Positions 39,250 through 46,910 of a stretch of DNA of 64,000 nucleotides are shown piece after piece. Each line of letters starts with the position of its first letter. The stretch's first letter is position 1. Made by a program: the position numbers and the translations under genes. This DNA comes from Paenibacillus tritici (GTDB lineage Bacteria > Bacillota > Bacilli > Paenibacillales > Paenibacillaceae), in contig NZ_JABMKX010000025.1 of NCBI RefSeq assembly GCF_013204885.1, forward strand, positions 18,198-82,197. Reading direction: 5' to 3'. A model generated the notes under the pieces. That model was not told where the DNA came from. It did no database searches and saw nothing but the letters and a program-made list of their open reading frames with translations.

Positions 39250-39648
39250 TTAGTGGGTATCCGAAGAGTCTGATTTTTTCTTTTCGAGATCTTTGATGAA
39301 TTGCCAGAAGGTTAACATTTCGCGTTTACGCTCCTCGGGTGCATCCAGATAATCTTTGAAAAACAACCCATGTTCCGGATTTTTTAGAAAAGCCTCAAAT
39401 TCGGACATTTCAGAAGTTAGGGGAGCAGCCCCTTCCTCACTCGTTCCGTATGCCAAACGCTCCAATTCTTCGGTAGTTATACCTAATGTACGACAAACTT
39501 TAAGGACATTATCTACAGAAGCTCCTCCAACACCCCGCATTAGGATCGACCTCAGCGTAGTATAAGGAATTCCCGCCTTTTCTGAAAAAGCCTTCGTGTT
39601 CAGGCCTGTTTCCTCGATTAACCTCTTTAAGACTTCAGCCCGTTGCAC
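39250..39648 (-). CDS. XRE-family repressor
   Basis: 132 residues: N-terminal helix-turn-helix (about 5-60, with AFSEKAGIPYTTLRSIL), then an acidic, charged C-terminal part that could be the target of the ImmA-like protease. It is divergent from the sigma-like activator gene, with four operator-like sites between them. GGGAGGA precedes the ATG. It most likely keeps the tail cluster silent, as Xre does for PBSX and ImmR for ICEBs1. Confidence 0.85.
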   Translation of the reverse strand: MQRAEVLKRLIEETGLNTKAFSEKAGIPYTTLRSILMRGVGGASVDNVLKVCRTLGITTEELERLAYGTSEEGAAPLTSEMSEFEAFLKNPEHGLFFKDYLDAPEERKREMLTFWQFIKDLEKKKSDSSDTH

Positions 39649-39676
39649 ATACAGTCCTCCCTAAAATCATCAGTGT

Positions 39677-39692
39677 ATACGCTACTTCGTAT
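39677..39692. promoter_or_regulatory. Operator-like site 1
   Basis: ATACGCTACTTCGTAT, a 16-base site with ATAC/GTAT ends, 28 bases upstream of the xre start codon. It resembles the inverse of sites 3 and 4 (ATACTCAATTTCGTAT). Confidence 0.5.
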
Positions 39693-39730
39693 TCTTAAGT
39701 TTATTGTAGAAGGTTTGAATGCAATTGTAA

Positions 39731-39746
39731 ATATGCATTTTCGTAT
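39731..39746. promoter_or_regulatory. Operator-like site 2
   Basis: ATATGCATTTTCGTAT, same orientation and similar sequence to site 1, midway between the two divergent genes. Confidence 0.5.
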
Positions 39747-39763
39747 TATTGCGGATATAAGGC

Positions 39764-39792
39764 TTGACTTAATGCGAAATTGAGCATAATAT
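39764..39792 (+). promoter_or_regulatory. Promoter of the sigma-like activator
   Basis: TTGACT (39764-39769), 17-base spacer, TAATAT (39787-39792). Operator-like site 3 fills the spacer, so a bound repressor would exclude RNA polymerase. Confidence 0.65.
39772..39787. promoter_or_regulatory. Operator-like site 3
   Basis: ATGCGAAATTGAGCAT, imperfect palindrome with the core CGAAATTGAG, lying between the -35 and -10 hexamers. Confidence 0.6.
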
Positions 39793-39801
39793 GATTAAAA
39801 A

Positions 39802-39817
39802 ATACGAAATTGAGTAT
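39802..39817. promoter_or_regulatory. Operator-like site 4
   Basis: ATACGAAATTGAGTAT, differing from site 3 at two symmetric positions and exactly 30 bases (about three helical turns) downstream, over the probable transcription start. Confidence 0.6.
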
Positions 39818-39851
39818 ATCTAAATTGATTTTTGATAGAGGGGGAATAAAC

Positions 39852-40373
39852 ATGTGGTGTATAGAGCAGGAAGAAGTGGAACATCTGGATTCAAATGGTG
39901 TGCAAAAACTGCTTCCAGAATATCAAATTTCATTAAAGAGTGTAGAGCAATTATATGGAAGCGCAGATGCGGATGACAAGAAGGTAATCGCCGGAATGGT
40001 CAGTGACTGCAAATATGTTATTGAGTGGCTGAGCAGTGGACGGCGGCCGGGGAACACGCGGGGAATTGAACGGCGGGCAGGCTATGAACGGGAAATTCTT
40101 TTAGAACCTGTGCGTATGCAGAACTTTACCGCCAGGTTCAATGCAGTCCCTTCTGAAGGACTCACTGAGGATCAACGTTTTCAATTGGAATATGTATTGG
40201 GGCTGTTAAGCAGGAGGGAGAAGGAGTGTTACATGCTGGCAAAAGGTGAAGGATTCTCGCATGTGGCTATTGCTGATATGCTCCAGATTTCGGCCGGCAG
40301 TGTAAGTGAGTATATTCAGCGGGCACAAAAAAAGGTCAGTTCTGTAACAGATGAGTTTATGTCTCTTATCTAA
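39852..40373 (+). CDS. Phage-type sigma-region-4 activator (PBSX Xpf-like)
   Basis: 173 residues. The middle holds EWLSSGRRPGNTRGIERRAG, typical of phage late regulators in Bacillota, and the C-terminal 65 residues form a sigma-70 region 4 helix-turn-helix (LSRREKECYMLAKGEGFSHV, then ISAGSVSEYIQRAQKKV). There is no region 2, so it probably acts with another sigma factor or as a positive control factor like Xpf. ATG at 39852 follows GAGGGGG. It would switch on the tail genes downstream. Confidence 0.8.
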   Translation: MWCIEQEEVEHLDSNGVQKLLPEYQISLKSVEQLYGSADADDKKVIAGMVSDCKYVIEWLSSGRRPGNTRGIERRAGYEREILLEPVRMQNFTARFNAVPSEGLTEDQRFQLEYVLGLLSRREKECYMLAKGEGFSHVAIADMLQISAGSVSEYIQRAQKKVSSVTDEFMSLI

Positions 40374-40473
40374 AATTAGCTTTTTAAATTAAATAATGGG
40401 TTTGTCTAGTGAAAGCCCCTAATAAATAGAAAGATAAATAACGACGCTCATTCTGCTGATGCCGGAGGGGGAG

Positions 40474-40533
40474 GTGACTGCAAAGATGGTGAAGCCGTTA
40501 GGGGCAAACTGCTGCTTTGAAAAAGAGTTCTAG
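40474..40533 (+). CDS. Possible 19-residue peptide with a Cys-Cys pair
   Basis: GTG start directly after GGAGGGGGAG, reading VTAKMVKPLGANCCFEKEF, stop at 40531. It ends 18 bases before the first tail gene and lies in the gap 40374-40551, which otherwise holds no clear gene or promoter. It may be a real micro-ORF of the operon or a chance frame; an ATG at 40486 is also possible. No homologue recognised. Confidence 0.35.
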   Translation: MTAKMVKPLGANCCFEKEF

Positions 40534-40551
40534 AGATTGGGGAGGGGCGCA

Positions 40552-40974
40552 GTGACAATTACTTTATTAATCATGGCGATTCAAAAGTTTCTGAAAGAGC
40601 AGTTGGCAGATGACATGCTGCCCGTACCACCAGTTCTGCTGGGATATCTACCGCAGAGTAATGCCGGGAAGCCTGTATATCCGGTAATTATGATTCGCCC
40701 GGCTGAAGGTGAGGGAGATTCAGGTCAAGGGCAAATCCAAATTAAACTACAGTTCGGAACTCAATCCGAAGATGACACAGGATTAATTGATTTGCTTAAT
40801 ATGATGGAGCGGGTACGTATCCTGCTTTTGCGCAAGAGAGTACTTGAATCCAAATTCGTCATGGACGGCAGTTGGAAAGTGAAACTTAACGAGGAGCATC
40901 CTGCAGATGACTGGGGAGGCGAACTTGTAACAACATGGGCATTGCCCGAAATTAGACAGGAGGCACAACAATGA
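40552..40974 (+). CDS. Tail-cluster protein, tail-terminator-like
   Basis: 140 residues from a GTG that follows GGGGAGGGG. Mixed alpha/beta composition, with ILIRPAEGEGDSG-like and LLNMMERVRILLL segments. Its place before the sheath gene and its size fit tail terminator or DUF1834-type proteins of contractile phages, but I do not recognise the family with certainty. Stop overlaps the next start (ATGA). Confidence 0.55.
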   Translation: MTITLLIMAIQKFLKEQLADDMLPVPPVLLGYLPQSNAGKPVYPVIMIRPAEGEGDSGQGQIQIKLQFGTQSEDDTGLIDLLNMMERVRILLLRKRVLESKFVMDGSWKVKLNEEHPADDWGGELVTTWALPEIRQEAQQ

Positions 40975-41243
40975 GATTCATTAAAAATAAAGACAATCTC
41001 CAAAATGAGCAGGAGCCGGCACGGATCTATTTAGGTCCAAACCTGCGCGGCGGGCGGCTGCTGCAATCTACCGTGTTTCGTTCGGGTATTCCTGCCTATT
41101 TGTTGCCGCTGCTGGAAGAACAGCCGGATGTGGCAGAACTGATTATACCGGTTGAACAAATGACGGCAGTGCAGGAACGCATTGTTCAAGCCGGAACAGC
41201 TGAATATGCAGTATATCAAAGACTTTTAGGGAAGGGGATTTAA
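40971..41243 (+). CDS. Small tail-cluster protein of unknown function
   Basis: 90 residues, hydrophilic N-terminus then LPLLEEQPDVAELIIPVEQM. Overlaps the previous gene by four bases and lies three bases before the sheath gene. In Mu-like phages a small unassigned gene also precedes the sheath. No domain recognised. Confidence 0.6.
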   Translation: MRFIKNKDNLQNEQEPARIYLGPNLRGGRLLQSTVFRSGIPAYLLPLLEEQPDVAELIIPVEQMTAVQERIVQAGTAEYAVYQRLLGKGI

Positions 41244-41246
41244 AAT

Positions 41247-42692
41247 ATGGCTTTTAAACATGGTGTAACAATTATTGAACAATCGACTTCGGTTCTGGCT
41301 CCGACAAAAGCGACAAGCGGTATTCCTTTTGCGGTAGGAACGGCTCCGGTGCATTTGGCTAATGCGGCTGTACCGGTGAATACTCCAGTACTTGTATATA
41401 GTTACGCAGAAGCAGTGGCTGCTTTCGGATACAGTGAGGACTGGTCAAAATATACGCTGAGCGAATTAATATATTCTCATTTTGCGTTGTACGAGAAAGC
41501 CCCTATGATTCTGGTCAATGTGCTTGATCCGACCACGCATAAGACAACGGTTGCCCCTGCAACGGCTGCTGTAACTAACCGTACTGCAGTCCTTCAGGAA
41601 GAAGGAGTACTGCTGCCAACACTCATTGTTAAATCTTCAGATGGTACATCAACTTACGTATCCGGCAAGGATTATTCAGCTGCTTTTGACGAGAGCGGCC
41701 ATGTGATGATCACAACAAAGCCTTCTGGTGCTATCGCGGTCAATGTGAATCAACTGACGATCGGTTATGACAAGCTTAATCCGGATGCTGTAGAGGCTGA
41801 GGATGTTATTGGGGGCGTGAGCGTCTCTGGGGAATATACCGGTTTCGAACTGGTCCATCAAGCTTACCCGCGGTTTGGTATTCTTCCGGATCTGCTGCTG
41901 GCTCCAGGCTGGTCACACTTGTCTGCAGTTGCCGCAGTAATGAAGGCGAAAGCGGGAAATATCAACGGGAATTTCAAGGCGATAGCGCTGACGGATATTG
42001 ATCCGTCCCAGCCGTATACAGATGCCGGTACGTGGAAAGCGGACAACAGCTACACGGGTCCTCTTCAAATTGCATCTTATCCGATGCTGACTCTGGGGGA
42101 GAAGAAATATCATTTCTCTACTCAGCTCGCAGGACTTATCGCAGCGACCGATGCCAATAACGGCGGTATTCCTTTTGTATCACCGTCTAACAAGTCCTTG
42201 CAAGCGGATGGGACGGTGCTCTCTGATGGGATAGGCCAGTTCCTGGGGATTGATCAGGCAAGCTTCCTTAACAGCACGGGGATTGTAACGGCACTTAACC
42301 TTGGAACGAGCGGCTGGAAGAGCTGGGGCAATCATACGGCTGCCTATCCTGGTGCAACAGACCCCAAAGACAGCTTTATTCCGGTTCGCCGCATGTTTAA
42401 CTGGATTGGCAACAGTCTGATTTTGACCTACATGCAGAAGGTGGATGATCCAATGAACAAGCGGCTGGTTGCCGCAGTTACCGATTCGGTGAACATCTGG
42501 CTGAATGGGCTGACGGCTTCCGGAGCACTGCTGGGCGGACGGGTAGACTTCAATGAGTCCGAGAACCCGGTGGAGGAGCTGATGGCCGGCAAGGTTACCT
42601 TCCATCTGCATATCACACCACCGGGACCGGCACAGGAGATTTCATTCCTGCTTGAATACGACACAACATACTTAGCTGCGCTGGTAGCGTAA
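41247..42692 (+). CDS. Contractile tail sheath protein
   Basis: 481 residues. Starts MAFKHGVTIIEQSTSVLAPT and has the sheath features of the Mu L/P2 FI family: an N-terminal beta domain, a central domain with ILVNVLDPTTHKT, and the C-terminal domain (FNWIGNSLILTYMQKVDDP and VTFHLHITPPGPAQEI) that links sheath subunits. Sheath contraction drives the tube through the target envelope. Followed by the tube gene, as in all contractile tails. Confidence 0.92.
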   Translation: MAFKHGVTIIEQSTSVLAPTKATSGIPFAVGTAPVHLANAAVPVNTPVLVYSYAEAVAAFGYSEDWSKYTLSELIYSHFALYEKAPMILVNVLDPTTHKTTVAPATAAVTNRTAVLQEEGVLLPTLIVKSSDGTSTYVSGKDYSAAFDESGHVMITTKPSGAIAVNVNQLTIGYDKLNPDAVEAEDVIGGVSVSGEYTGFELVHQAYPRFGILPDLLLAPGWSHLSAVAAVMKAKAGNINGNFKAIALTDIDPSQPYTDAGTWKADNSYTGPLQIASYPMLTLGEKKYHFSTQLAGLIAATDANNGGIPFVSPSNKSLQADGTVLSDGIGQFLGIDQASFLNSTGIVTALNLGTSGWKSWGNHTAAYPGATDPKDSFIPVRRMFNWIGNSLILTYMQKVDDPMNKRLVAAVTDSVNIWLNGLTASGALLGGRVDFNESENPVEELMAGKVTFHLHITPPGPAQEISFLLEYDTTYLAALVA

Positions 42693-42707
42693 AAGGAGGA
42701 GCAAATT

Positions 42708-43226
42708 ATGCCTAAAAGATCTGAAAGAGTTATTGATTATTCAGTGTACTTGAATGCCGTCGATTACCTGGGAACAGCAACCGCGACCTTGCCGGAAATT
42801 ACTTACCTGGTAGATACAATTAAAGGGGGCGGGATTGCCGGTGAAATGGCGGCGCCTTCTCCAGGATACACGGGAGCGATGAGTCTGGCGCTCAAATGGC
42901 GTACGATTGAAAACGCAGCGGCCTCTCTTCTGGCGCCGAAGGTCCATACGCTGGATCTCCGGGCTTCGATTCAGACCTTTGACACGGCAACAAGTGAATA
43001 TCGTGAGGTGCCCTTCAAGGTAACCGTCCGTGCAAGACCGCTCGGCTTGACACTCGGTAATCTGGAGACTGGAGCAGCCATGGATACTACCAACAACTTC
43101 TCGGTCAACTATTTGAAGGTCACTCTGGATGGTGTCCAGGTGCTGGAAATTGATAAATATAACTACATCCATAAGGTACACGATGTCGATTACCTCGCGG
43201 CTACCAAAGAGAATCTGGGTCTATAA
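42708..43226 (+). CDS. Major tail tube protein
   Basis: 172 residues, P2 FII-like. NAVDYLGTATATLPEI near the start and DYLAATKENLGL at the end fit the tube family. Forms the inner tube inside the sheath. AAGGAGGAG precedes the ATG; 15 bases after the sheath stop. Confidence 0.9.
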   Translation: MPKRSERVIDYSVYLNAVDYLGTATATLPEITYLVDTIKGGGIAGEMAAPSPGYTGAMSLALKWRTIENAAASLLAPKVHTLDLRASIQTFDTATSEYREVPFKVTVRARPLGLTLGNLETGAAMDTTNNFSVNYLKVTLDGVQVLEIDKYNYIHKVHDVDYLAATKENLGL

Positions 43227-43238
43227 GGAGAATGCACA

Positions 43239-43559
43239 ATGGGAACAAAAGAACTGGAGGAGACTGGAGCGGAAGTATATACTTTCGCCCGGCCGGTAAC
43301 ATTTGAGGGCGATACTGTTGAAAGCCTGAGTATCAATTTTGACAAGCTGACGGGTGAGGACATTCTGGTCTGTGACCGGCAGTATCAGATGGAGTCGGCG
43401 CGGCAATCCGGCGGGGAATTGATTAAGGAGACCAATAAAGCTTATCAGGCTTATATTGTAGCGAAGGCAGCCGGTGTTCATGTTGGACTAATCCGGGTCC
43501 TGCCTGCTAAGGATTTCACAAAACTGACCTTACAGGCACAAAGTTTTTTGCTGCTGTAG
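43239..43559 (+). CDS. Tail assembly chaperone, short form (gpE-like)
   Basis: 106 residues, related to the gpE/41/14 tail chaperone family: VTFEGDTVESLSINFDKLTGEDI is the core, then a helical part. It binds the tape measure before tube polymerisation. The frame contains T TTT TTG (43544-43550) nine bases before the stop, where a -1 shift gives the longer form described in the next entry. Confidence 0.8.
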   Translation: MGTKELEETGAEVYTFARPVTFEGDTVESLSINFDKLTGEDILVCDRQYQMESARQSGGELIKETNKAYQAYIVAKAAGVHVGLIRVLPAKDFTKLTLQAQSFLLL

Positions 43560-43705
43560 GCTGCGGAGACGGCGATGGGATCAAAGACATCGCCGTCTCT
43601 TTGGCCATGCTTACCCATACTCCTATTCCTTATTTTCTTGCTTTGCCTTTGGAGGATCTGGGGGATTGGGTAGAGAGGGTGTCGAGGATGAAGGGAAGGA
43701 GGTAG
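43239..43705 (+). CDS. Tail assembly chaperone, frameshifted long form (gpE-E'-like)
   Basis: A -1 slip on T TTT TTG (43544-43550) joins the first 104 codons to a 51-codon frame (43550-43702) that ends at TAG 43703-43705, three bases before the tape measure ATG. The extension reads on as AAVGCGDGDGIKDIAVSLAM, then a Pro/Leu-rich part ending RRMKGRR-like. A perfect 11-bp stem (43566-43576 with 43589-43599) lies downstream and could stimulate the shift. Lambda G/GT and P2 E/E' are made the same way. The extended product is 155 residues. Confidence 0.75.
43566..43599 (+). promoter_or_regulatory. Frameshift-stimulating hairpin
   Basis: GAGACGGCGAT pairs perfectly with ATCGCCGTCTC around a 12-base loop, 15 bases after the slippery heptamer. 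The spacer is longer than the usual 5-9 bases, so its role as stimulator is likely but not certain. Confidence 0.6.
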
Positions 43706-43708
43706 CTT

Positions 43709-46708
43709 ATGGCAGGAACAGGCAGTCCAAGCGGAAGTATTAATGAGATTATTGTCCGGCTGAATGTATTGGTGAATCCTGATTTCCGGCGCTCTGTCGG
43801 GGAAGCGGAACAGCATATTGAGGATCTGGACCGGGTTCTTAGGGAACTGGCGAGCAGAGGGTACTTTGATGTACTGCGCAGAGAGGCTGAGGATGCAGAT
43901 GACAGCATAGAGGAGGTAGGCGATAATGCCGGTAAACTCGGTGACAGACTTAAGGATGCATTCAATGAAGTAGATTTCTCCATGCTGCAAAAAGCGGTTG
44001 AACCCTTAAAAGCCGTATGGACGGCTGTGAATGATTCTGCTGGGGCAATGGCGCAGCTTCAGGCATCAACCGGATTAACCGCCGCTGAAATGAGCGGAAT
44101 GAAAGAAATCTCCGATAGCCTGTACAGTCAGAATTACGGTAAAAACTTCGAGGATATCGGTGACGCGGTTGGAACGGTGAAGCAAGTTCTGGGCCAAACC
44201 GGAGATGAGCTGGAGAAGACCACCCAGACCGCCATGACGTATCGTGATGTTTTTAAGGGAGATATATCTGACTCTGTACAAGCCGTTGACGCGATGATGC
44301 AAAAATTCGGCATCTCTTCAGAACAGGCCTATAATCTGATGGCCCAAGGTGCGCAGAAGGGGATGAATACATCCGGCGGGCTTCTAAATGCCGTAGAGAA
44401 GTACAGCGCTGACTTCAAAAAGATGGGGTATTCTGCTGACGAGATGTTTGAGTTGTTGAGCTCTGGCATGGACAATGGGGCGGACTCCATTGATGGCGTT
44501 GCCGGTATTATGAAGAAATTCGGATCCACGGTGAAAGAGGGCTCGGATTCTGCAAAGGCCGCTATTTACGAGCTCTTTGCTCCTAAGCAGCTGGATCAGT
44601 TCAGTGCTGCACTTATCAGTGGCGGGACGAAGTCGAAAGAATTTGCTGAATTGGTAAAGGCTGCAGGAAAAAAAGGGGCCGTTGCTCTTGTTGGCGATCT
44701 GAAGGCGGGGGGAGACTCGGCTAACAAAGCAATGCTTCAACTGCAAAAGACGCTGGGCAACGGTGATGCCATCTTCAAAGGGATGGCGGACGGAACCGTC
44801 ACCGGCAAGGAAGCCATGAATCAGGTTATTCAGAAATTAAAGGCTATTAAAGATCCGGCTCATCAAGCGGCTCTTGCCGGTGCCTTGTTCGGGTCTCAAT
44901 TTGAGGAAATAGGAAACAAAGCGGTGTTGTCGCTGGGCCAGACGCGGCATCAGTTTGATATGACCCGGCAGACGATGGATGAAGTGTCTGCGATTAAGGA
45001 TAATACGCTAACCGAACAGTTTGCAGCCATAGGGCGGGAGTTGATGTCCGGTCTAGTAGTCCCTCTGGGAGAGAGCGTGATGCCGGCACTTCAGGGGCTG
45101 ACTAGCTGGGCGTCAGACAACAAAGAAGCATTGATGGTCATCGGTCTTGCAGCGCCTACCGCAGTATTGGCTACCAAGGCAGTGAAGATTGTTCAGGAGT
45201 TCTCCACGATCATTAAGGCGGCCAGCGGGGCCAGCGGAGCGGCTGGAGGATTTGCGGGGGCACTGGGACTGCTGACGAATCCCGTAGGTCTCGCTGTTGC
45301 CGGTGTGGGGCTGGTCACAGCAGGGGTCATAGCCTTCAAAAAGCATCAGGAGGATGCACGCCAGGAGCTTCTGAATATGGGAGGTACACTGGAGGAATCC
45401 TATGCTAATTATTCAGGGATTGAGGAAGCCAGTACCAAAACTCAAGGCTTGATTACCGAATATGACCGGTTGGCGAGGAAAATTAAGGACGTCAAAACCC
45501 CCGCTGCAGAATTGGCAGAAGCCAGACGAAAACAGAAGGATGTAGAGCAAAAGTTAATTGATATGAATCCGGGTATTCTGTCTGCTGAAGATTTGAAAAG
45601 TGGAAGATTTAGCGATCAGCTTGGGCTTGTAGGAAATCTGGCCAAAGCCCGTGAGGAGATAGGCAGACGAGAGTTAGAGCATGATGCACTCTCAGCACAG
45701 GCTAAATTGCCTGATTTGGAGGATGAATACACAGCATCGACCGAAAAACTCGCCAAGCAGAACGCTGAATATGAGACTAATAAGGTTAAATTTCAAGATT
45801 ATCGTGAGTACGTGAATCAGCTTGATGAGATTTGGGATGGAAAGGGAAGCGAAAAGGAGAAAGTAGCACAGATAGATGCATTAAGAGATAAAATCAATAA
45901 AGCTCAAGGTACAAATTACGATGTTTCCGGCGGGTGGGCTATTGAGTCGATCAGAAGAGATTATGAAAAATATATGAATTCCTTCGATGACCAAAACGCT
46001 AAAATCAAAGAAACCGAGGGTGACATAAACAAAGCAGAAAATAGCATGTTAACTTATTACAATTCCCAAAAAAAATTAATTGAGCTTAATCTCGGCGGAA
46101 CCTTGGAAGAACAAGTAGCAAAGTACAAGGATATGTCCGTTGTTCAAAAAGAACAGATTGATCAAGCAATATATAAAGTGGGGAATCTCACCAGTGAGCT
46201 GGACAAAGTTCCTGCCGAAAAGATGGTTAATATTATGGTCTTATGGCAGCAAACCGGACAGGTTCCAAACTGGAAACTTACAAAGGAAGAGTGGGGCGAA
46301 GTCCATAAGTCCATTGAAACCAATGGTACACCCAATTCCCGCACTAAAGCTGGCCAAAAAATGAATTACTTGGCGCAACATGATCCGGGTTTTGAGGGGT
46401 ACGCTGAAGGCGGTATCGCATACGTTCCCTCTATTTTTGGTGAGGCTGGTCCTGAAATCGCCATTCCCTTGAACCGCAAGCCCCGGTCGAGGTCTTTGCT
46501 TGAGAAGGCAAATGATTTAATGGGGTATAATAATAATTCTGTTAACAATGGGGATATTCATGTAACCTGGGCGCCAAATATCAACCTTCAAGGTGGGGAT
46601 AAATCTGTGGTCGAACAGCTTAGAGACGCTTTACGGCAGACAGAGGATGGTTTTGAACGCCGCTTCCAAGCGATGCTCCAGCAGCAGAGGCGGGTGAGCT
46701 TCCAATGA
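43709..46708 (+). CDS. Tail tape measure protein
   Basis: 999 residues. Coiled-coil N-terminal part, long helical middle, two hydrophobic stretches near residues 475 and 520-545, and the typical C-terminal motif YAEGGIAYVPSIFGEAGPEI. It sets tail length; at about 1.5 angstrom per residue the tail would be near 150 nm. GAAGGAGGTAG precedes the ATG. The stop overlaps the gpX start. The stretch about 45720-46560 is visibly richer in A and T than its flanks, suggesting a swapped segment. Confidence 0.9.
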   Translation: MAGTGSPSGSINEIIVRLNVLVNPDFRRSVGEAEQHIEDLDRVLRELASRGYFDVLRREAEDADDSIEEVGDNAGKLGDRLKDAFNEVDFSMLQKAVEPLKAVWTAVNDSAGAMAQLQASTGLTAAEMSGMKEISDSLYSQNYGKNFEDIGDAVGTVKQVLGQTGDELEKTTQTAMTYRDVFKGDISDSVQAVDAMMQKFGISSEQAYNLMAQGAQKGMNTSGGLLNAVEKYSADFKKMGYSADEMFELLSSGMDNGADSIDGVAGIMKKFGSTVKEGSDSAKAAIYELFAPKQLDQFSAALISGGTKSKEFAELVKAAGKKGAVALVGDLKAGGDSANKAMLQLQKTLGNGDAIFKGMADGTVTGKEAMNQVIQKLKAIKDPAHQAALAGALFGSQFEEIGNKAVLSLGQTRHQFDMTRQTMDEVSAIKDNTLTEQFAAIGRELMSGLVVPLGESVMPALQGLTSWASDNKEALMVIGLAAPTAVLATKAVKIVQEFSTIIKAASGASGAAGGFAGALGLLTNPVGLAVAGVGLVTAGVIAFKKHQEDARQELLNMGGTLEESYANYSGIEEASTKTQGLITEYDRLARKIKDVKTPAAELAEARRKQKDVEQKLIDMNPGILSAEDLKSGRFSDQLGLVGNLAKAREEIGRRELEHDALSAQAKLPDLEDEYTASTEKLAKQNAEYETNKVKFQDYREYVNQLDEIWDGKGSEKEKVAQIDALRDKINKAQGTNYDVSGGWAIESIRRDYEKYMNSFDDQNAKIKETEGDINKAENSMLTYYNSQKKLIELNLGGTLEEQVAKYKDMSVVQKEQIDQAIYKVGNLTSELDKVPAEKMVNIMVLWQQTGQVPNWKLTKEEWGEVHKSIETNGTPNSRTKAGQKMNYLAQHDPGFEGYAEGGIAYVPSIFGEAGPEIAIPLNRKPRSRSLLEKANDLMGYNNNSVNNGDIHVTWAPNINLQGGDKSVVEQLRDALRQTEDGFERRFQAMLQQQRRVSFQ

Positions 46709-46905
46709 TCTACCGGACTGTGCAAGGAGATATGTGGGATGGAATTGCTTTTAAGCTATATGGTGACGCGAAGTTCATGACTCTGCTTCTGAATGCTAAC
46801 CCGGCACATGCGGCAGTCAGTGTGTTCTCCAGCAATATTGTTCTGAATGTCCCGGAGTTGCCGGCGGATACCTCCAGCTCATTGCCTCCTTGGCGAAGGG
46901 AGTGA
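46705..46905 (+). CDS. Tail protein X (LysM-like)
   Basis: 66 residues, starts MIYRTVQGDMWDGIAFKLYG, the gpX signature (a small LysM-type fold). Begins with ATGA overlapping the tape measure stop. Acts in the baseplate hub of P2-like tails. Confidence 0.85.
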   Translation: MIYRTVQGDMWDGIAFKLYGDAKFMTLLLNANPAHAAVSVFSSNIVLNVPELPADTSSSLPPWRRE

Positions 46906-46910
46906 ACCGG

